DNA from: Paenibacillus lutimineralis
GTDB lineage: Bacteria; Bacillota; Bacilli; Paenibacillales; Paenibacillaceae
NCBI RefSeq assembly: GCF_003991425.1
Contig: NZ_CP034346.1
Location: forward strand, 2,951,501 to 3,015,500
DNA length: 64,000 nt
Direction of reading: 5' to 3'
Shown here: piece after piece, positions 59,746 to 64,000 of the stretch
Layout of the letters: each line of letters starts with the position of its first letter
How positions within the stretch are numbered: position 1 is the stretch's first letter
Notes under the pieces: generated by a model
The model's input: the letters and a program-made list of their open reading frames with translations, nothing else
Databases searched by the model: none
What the model was told of the DNA's origin: nothing
Translations under genes and position numbers: made by a program

Positions 59746-61731
59746 TTACACAAGCTCTAGCACGACCATCTGATGATTCTCTAAATAAGGAACCGTGTAG
59801 TTAATTTCGCCGTACTCTCCGGCCATATACGTAAGCTCCTCCATAGAGGGGGCCAGATAAACCCGCTTGATTGATGCGAAAGTAGGGAGACGCAAGCTGA
59901 CGGCAACGTCCTGCAGCGGTACGATGTCCTCGATGACTTCAACACGCCCTTTCAGCACAGGGGAGGCATATAATAAATGATTGATATAACGATTTCCCTC
60001 CGCTTGATATTGGAGCGTAGCGATGCCTCGAGCCGGCAAGTCGCAGCGCAGTGACGGCCGCGGCAACAGCCGGGAAAGAGCGTGTAATACCATCTCCTTT
60101 AGAATGAGGTGGCCATTGTCTGCATAGTCGCCAAATACATTCCAGGCGATATAGATGCCGTTCTGGCTTTCGATCATACCAGGTCCGTTATCCTCCCCGG
60201 CACTTGGGGTATGCAAATGCGAACTGAAGGTAAAGACGTCGCGGTTGAAATACGGATTCTCCCGTCGACCAAGCGAACGGCCTCCGTTCAGTTCCACCAG
60301 CTGTCCTTCTCCGTACATGACAAACGAAGCGGGCAGAAGGGAGCCAGGAGGGAAGTCCGGATGAAAATAAGACGGCTGGTACGGGTTGGTACCTTTCCAG
60401 TCCAATCCCAGTTCAAGCATAAACGTATCACCGGCCACATTTAAGCCCGAACGCCCCGTGGCCAGAACTTTTCCCCCGTTAGCTGTAAATATGTTGAGGG
60501 CATCTCTCAATTCCGACCATACCGGTACCTCATCCGGTAGAATCAACACTTTGTAACGGCTGAAATCCGCTTCGACATCCACGATGTCGTACAGATAATG
60601 ACCTTCGGTCAGAATTCGTACTGCTCCTGCATCAGCCAGATGGGTTCGTTCGTCCTTCTCTTGGGCGTCCGGGCAAGCCACCCGAGCTGCTTCCAGCGAC
60701 AAGACGGCGATGTCTGCCACGGATGAAGTGCCTCGGCACCACGGCTCTTTCGCTTCTACTTCAGCATAGGCGGCACCGATCAGGGCATAGGTTGCCTCAT
60801 CCATCAGTCCCGACGGATGAAGCTGGTCGCCGATCGAACATTTGGCACCGTGGGCCAGACTAAGTGCCGTCTCGAACCGCAGCGCGTTCGGATGCTTGTA
60901 CCCGCCGAATTCGCCCCATGAGGTGTGGAATTTGCCCGTCATGCCCAGATAGTCCATGCCCAGCGACTGGACGTAGCGCGCCGAAAGCGGAAAGTGATCA
61001 TAGCCCCAGCCCCCGGTCGGCAGCGATTCAAGCTCCAGATGGCTGTTGACATGAGCAAGATCACGGCGGCCTCGCAGCTGATGACTGCTGTTATGAAAGA
61101 CCGGAAGGCCGGGCTTGACAGCATCGATAGTTTCCCGCACTCGCCGGGTATAGTTCAGGTAAGTACGTTCGCCCAAGGCGGCAACGGCTGCTTCGTCGCG
61201 CGGATCCTGTCCGGTCTCCCGAAGCGCGGCCACGCAATACTGGCATCGGCATTCGCGAATCCCGACGATGTCGAGGAAGATGCCGTCCGCATCATAGTTG
61301 GAGACGACTTCATGGATTTGGGCCAGCAGGATGTCCAGGTAAGGCGTATTGAAGCAAAATTCGTGGTAGCCTGGCGTCATGAAATCTCTCACCCAGCGTG
61401 TTCGATCCTCTGCATCACGGATTAGCCATTCGGGATGGCGCCTGGCCAGCTTTTCGTCGAGGCCTGCGGAGAGGTACACGGGGGTTTTGACGCCGATTTC
61501 ATGAGCGGCGTCTATCATTTCGCCGAGTAGATCGAACGAGAGATGCGGATGCATCGTATTAGCTTCACTGGGATGGTAAGCCCAGCCGTGATGGCATTTC
61601 GAAAAGATTGTAATCGAATCAACATGCCCGATGCGCAGCATATTCTGGAACTGTGATCTGGAAAACTGGCTTCCGATGCCCAGGATGGCCTCAGAAGTAT
61701 GAAAGTCGAGATGAACTTGACGAAAACGCAT
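59746..61731 (-). CDS. GHL6/GH42-like glycoside hydrolase with trimerisation-like domain
   Basis: The 661-residue protein has an N-terminal TIM barrel (about 1-330; VHLDFHTSEAILGIGSQFSRSQF, KCHHGWAYHPSEANTMHPHL, DADGIFLDIVGIRECRCQYC). This is followed by a beta-galactosidase trimerisation-like domain (about 340-570; YKVLILPDEVPVWSELRDALNIFTANGGKVLATGRSGL) and a beta-sandwich end. It resembles the GHL6 group of putative glycosidases; substrate not known. It is divergent from an AraC regulator over a 133-base gap and is probably its target. Confidence 0.87.
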   Translation of the reverse strand: MRFRQVHLDFHTSEAILGIGSQFSRSQFQNMLRIGHVDSITIFSKCHHGWAYHPSEANTMHPHLSFDLLGEMIDAAHEIGVKTPVYLSAGLDEKLARRHPEWLIRDAEDRTRWVRDFMTPGYHEFCFNTPYLDILLAQIHEVVSNYDADGIFLDIVGIRECRCQYCVAALRETGQDPRDEAAVAALGERTYLNYTRRVRETIDAVKPGLPVFHNSSHQLRGRRDLAHVNSHLELESLPTGGWGYDHFPLSARYVQSLGMDYLGMTGKFHTSWGEFGGYKHPNALRFETALSLAHGAKCSIGDQLHPSGLMDEATYALIGAAYAEVEAKEPWCRGTSSVADIAVLSLEAARVACPDAQEKDERTHLADAGAVRILTEGHYLYDIVDVEADFSRYKVLILPDEVPVWSELRDALNIFTANGGKVLATGRSGLNVAGDTFMLELGLDWKGTNPYQPSYFHPDFPPGSLLPASFVMYGEGQLVELNGGRSLGRRENPYFNRDVFTFSSHLHTPSAGEDNGPGMIESQNGIYIAWNVFGDYADNGHLILKEMVLHALSRLLPRPSLRCDLPARGIATLQYQAEGNRYINHLLYASPVLKGRVEVIEDIVPLQDVAVSLRLPTFASIKRVYLAPSMEELTYMAGEYGEINYTVPYLENHQMVVLELV

Positions 61732-61864
61732 GTATGAACAGCCCCTTTAGTGGTAGATTAGAACGATTTCTTGTGTTCAATGTACCTCTTTTACAGGGGC
61801 GCAACCAGTGATAATATAAACTTTAAATAGCACAAAACGGACTTATAGATTGGAGAGAATCGAC

Positions 61865-62779
61865 GTGTATTGTCTGGAATTTGCCATTCCGCCACTGCCG
61901 CAATTCTTAATGGCAGGACATGCCGTATGGAAGCCGGGAGACCAGCATTTCGCCCGCGTCTTTGGCGTATACGACCTGCTTCTGGTAACGAGGGGAACGC
62001 TCTATATGACGGAAGAAGAGATGGAATACGAAATTGGCGCAGGAAAGATGCTTGTACTGGAAGCAGGGCTGCCACATTTCGGGCATCGATCCTGCTCGGA
62101 GGATACGGAGATTTATTGGGTGCATTTCGTCCATGGACATCCGGCGGCGCACATCCGGCAGGAGGATATTCCTTGGTCGACCTTGCTGTCCAAAGGCACG
62201 AACGAGGATGTCGAGCCATCCTCGCAGCAGCGGATGTACTTGCCGAAATTCGCTGCCGTCGATGTGCAAAGCTTAGAGCCGCTACTGCGTGAGTTGGATG
62301 ATATCCACAATGGGTTAAATGTAGAAACTGCACTTCGGCTCCATCTCTTGCTGGCCGAGCTGTTCGCGGCACTGCAGGCAGAATGTGTGCGGACGTTCGA
62401 ACCGGAGCCATCCTTAAGGCTGGCCAGGGCTGCCGTAGCGTATTTGAACGAACATTGGAGGCAGTCGTTTCAACTTGCAGAATTGGAGGCAAGCCTTCAT
62501 TTCCAGGCCAATTACATCACGAGATGCATGAAGAGGCATATCGGCAAAACCCCGCTGCAGTATGTACTGCACCTGCGTCTGGAGGAGGCCAAAAAACTGC
62601 TGGGCGGAACAGTGCTTGGCATTTCCGAGATCGCGGAAAAGGTAGGAATCCGCGATCCCAACTATATGATACGTCTGTTTACATCCAAGCTGGGCATGAC
62701 GCCTGGGGCGTATCGGCTGATGCTTCGTCAGAGGAAAGGAGAGGAAGCTTCCGGGGCGCAGGAACAAAATGACGGATGA
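61865..62779 (+). CDS. AraC family transcriptional regulator (of the GHL6 operon)
   Basis: A protein of about 304 residues with an N-terminal cupin (about 10-150; GDQHFARVFGVYDLLLVTRGTLYM, YEIGAGKMLVLEAGLPHFGHRSCSEDTEIYWVHFVHG) and a C-terminal double HTH (about 205-295; FQLAELEASLHFQANYITRCMKRHIGKTPLQYVLHLRLEEAKKLLGG, IRDPNYMIRLFTSKLGMTPGAYR). It probably activates the divergent glycosidase gene in response to a sugar. GTG 61865 is preferred because GGAGAG is seven bases upstream; TTG 61850 is an alternative. Confidence 0.9.
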   Translation: MYCLEFAIPPLPQFLMAGHAVWKPGDQHFARVFGVYDLLLVTRGTLYMTEEEMEYEIGAGKMLVLEAGLPHFGHRSCSEDTEIYWVHFVHGHPAAHIRQEDIPWSTLLSKGTNEDVEPSSQQRMYLPKFAAVDVQSLEPLLRELDDIHNGLNVETALRLHLLLAELFAALQAECVRTFEPEPSLRLARAAVAYLNEHWRQSFQLAELEASLHFQANYITRCMKRHIGKTPLQYVLHLRLEEAKKLLGGTVLGISEIAEKVGIRDPNYMIRLFTSKLGMTPGAYRLMLRQRKGEEASGAQEQNDG

Positions 62780-62822
62780 TACAGAGAATACAATCGCATT
62801 CTTACATGATTTGCGTGTCCAC

Positions 62823-63002
62823 TTATAAGAAAAATCTAAACAGGCAAAAAATCAATACCATTATTCCAAAGGCAATAAGTAAACTGGCGGAGTCCCATAA
62901 TAATTCCTTTAGAGTGCCGGCTCCCATTTTTTGCTTCTCTTCATGCCGCTGCTTGTGTACATGGGGATCGTATTGTCCAGGTGGGTTGCGAAAATCATTC
63001 AT
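62823..63002 (-). CDS. 59-residue small membrane protein
   Basis: On the minus strand ATG 63002 follows AAAGGAGAAG and encodes 59 residues: MNDFRNPPGQYDPHVHKQRH, EEKQKMGAGTLKELLWDSAS and the membrane helix LLIAFGIMVLIFCLFRFFL. The His-rich polar head and single C-terminal helix are clear. No family is recognised. It is divergent from the cache regulator and just below the size usually annotated. A longer plus-strand frame covering the same bases is a shadow. Confidence 0.75.
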   Translation of the reverse strand: MNDFRNPPGQYDPHVHKQRHEEKQKMGAGTLKELLWDSASLLIAFGIMVLIFCLFRFFL

Positions 63003-63193
63003 AAGGTTCTTCTCCTTTCTGCTTCATATTGCTGGATATCTATTTGAAACTAGAAAGCGGATCACAAGGGGAGGAAATAGAGGATTCAAACCGCATCACC
63101 CGTTCTAATGATTATGCCCTGATTATAGACTTCCTTCAATCTCATCTCTATAATAGGAGAAACATAAATGAAATCGCTTACAAGGGAGGTGCT

Positions 63194-64000
63194 ATGAAAA
63201 TTCGTTCCGGCAATTATTACACCCGTCTCTTAATGTATAGTCTGCTGATTGGCTCTATTCCAGTGATTATAGTTGGAATTATATCATATTACAAAGCTTC
63301 CTCGATCGTTCAGGACAAGGTGAACCAGAGCAGCATGGCGACACTTCAGCAGACTCAACTTCGTGTGGAGCAAACGCTCAAGACGATCGATCATTCGATT
63401 ACGCAGTATATTAGCTCGCCTCTTGTGGTGAATGCCATGTCGCTCCCTTATTCAGCAGAGCACTATCAGGTTTATAGTGAAATGTACCAGAACATGGTGC
63501 GCAGCCAAACCTTCGAGCTAACCATAAACAATATGACAGTATTGAATTTAAAAGGGCAATGGGGCGTCGACAACAACAATATTTTTACATTCGACGATGT
63601 GTTGAATCTGGATCATCTTCTCGGGTATGAGAAGCTGCCTTCATTTTCTGTTTGGGTAACGGACGAGGACAAGAGTTCGCCAAGTATTAGTCTCGTGAAA
63701 AAAATCCCGCTGAATTCGCTGAAAGCCGACGGATTGGCTATCGTGACTATCGCTGAATCGCAGTTGGCCAACCTTCTGGCGGCCGACAACCAGCTTGGCA
63801 GCATTATGGTTATGGATCAAGATTACCAGCTATTGTCCCGAAGCGATCAGAAAATACAGCAATCCGGCTTGGAGCAGCTTGTGGCTGAGATGCAGAGGCA
63901 AAGTGAAACGGAAGGGCAATTCAACATTGAGCTGGATGGAGATAATACCAGCGTGATCATTCGCAAGTCAAGTTATAATGGCTGGACTTATGTCTCCGCT
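63194..64000 (+). CDS. Membrane-anchored cache-domain regulator, 5' part (AraC or kinase type)
   Basis: The gene is cut by the right edge after 269 codons. It starts MKIRSGNYYTRLLMYSLLIG with a membrane helix (about 13-32), then an extracytoplasmic cache-like sensor region (about 35-265; VNQSSMATLQQTQLRVEQTL, MYQNMVRSQTFELTINNMTV) typical of Paenibacillus AraC-type regulators and histidine kinases that control sugar-uptake operons. Which of the two follows cannot be told. ATG 63194 lies behind GGGAGGTG. It is divergent from the 59-residue membrane protein. Confidence 0.82.
   Translation, partial: MKIRSGNYYTRLLMYSLLIGSIPVIIVGIISYYKASSIVQDKVNQSSMATLQQTQLRVEQTLKTIDHSITQYISSPLVVNAMSLPYSAEHYQVYSEMYQNMVRSQTFELTINNMTVLNLKGQWGVDNNNIFTFDDVLNLDHLLGYEKLPSFSVWVTDEDKSSPSISLVKKIPLNSLKADGLAIVTIAESQLANLLAADNQLGSIMVMDQDYQLLSRSDQKIQQSGLEQLVAEMQRQSETEGQFNIELDGDNTSVIIRKSSYNGWTYVSA

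Noticed and set aside
62776..63108. Plus-strand frame of 110 codons after the AraC gene
   Set aside because: It covers the minus-strand 59-residue membrane protein, which has a better ribosome site and a plausible membrane helix. The plus frame lacks both.

Overview
The window looks like an ordinary chromosomal stretch of a Bacillales bacterium, most likely Paenibacillus or a close relative. Evidence: strong AGGAGG-type ribosome binding sites with frequent GTG and TTG starts, a sporulation-type SpoVB/MurJ flippase and an Amidase_6 protein, a 7TMR-DISM hybrid kinase, membrane-anchored cache regulators and a GHL6-like glycoside hydrolase, and a gluconate operator identical to the known Bacillus one. 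No rRNA, tRNA, CRISPR array or intact prophage was seen. Two genes are cut by the window edges: a thiamine-diphosphate enzyme on the left and a cache-domain regulator on the right.

Layout. 1-8.7 kb: end of a ThDP enzyme, a YwqG-like protein, an SDR oxidoreductase behind a leader with an intrinsic terminator, a 1046-residue kinase with two histidine-kinase modules, an AlkZ/YcaQ-type winged-helix protein and a secreted beta-propeller. 8.7-12 kb: ArsR-rhodanese regulator, MFS transporter and membrane-anchored TlpA/ResA-type thioredoxin, with a clear promoter and operator. 12-19.3 kb: small housekeeping and stress genes, an ECF sigma/DUF4179 anti-sigma pair, an ADP-ribosylglycohydrolase and a WYL regulator. 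19.4-23.1 kb: a MocR regulator (DdlR type), D-Ala-D-Ala ligase and an aminotransferase, tightly packed. 24.3-27.6 kb: an AT-rich accessory patch that starts at a palindromic IS3-type remnant, carries FMN reductase, YdcZ transporter and Rrf2 genes, and ends in two pseudogenes (DeoR-type and glycosyltransferase). 27.7-32 kb: DUF368, GNAT, DUF1801 and GyrI-like genes and an unusual Cys-rich/winged-helix/deoxyribosyltransferase-like protein, part of it bracketed by 46-bp inverted copies of one terminator. 32-37 kb: HAD phosphatase and MFS genes divergent from a LacI regulator, then a macrolide-type glycosyltransferase. 37-42.7 kb: a vWA lipoprotein, then an operon with two YciI/DGPF proteins and an ECF42-like sigma factor behind a TGTCGA-type promoter. 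42.7-45.9 kb: gntP and gntK with an intact GntR operator but a decayed gntR. 46-47.8 kb: MerR regulator with a paired SMR exporter, and an Arg-rich 68-residue protein. 47.9-53.4 kb: flippase, amidase, AlkD-type repair protein, a 53-residue zinc-ribbon protein and a WYL regulator split by an amber codon. 53.8-55.8 kb: DeoR regulator and nagA behind helically phased ACTTAT repeats. 56-59 kb: a decayed EamA transporter and four small enzyme genes. 59.7-64 kb: GHL6-type glycosidase divergent from an AraC regulator, a 59-residue membrane protein and the start of a cache-domain regulator.

Working together. Most operons here are small self-regulated units: regulator plus transporter or enzyme (ArsR, MocR, LacI, MerR, DeoR, AraC). 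The strongest findings are the loss of gntR with retention of its exact operator, the ECF42-like operon with a candidate autoregulated promoter, the conserved-looking small genes that length cut-offs would miss (53-aa zinc ribbon, 59-aa membrane protein, 34-aa basic protein), and the 298-aa protein whose deoxyribosyltransferase-like domain lacks the usual Glu.
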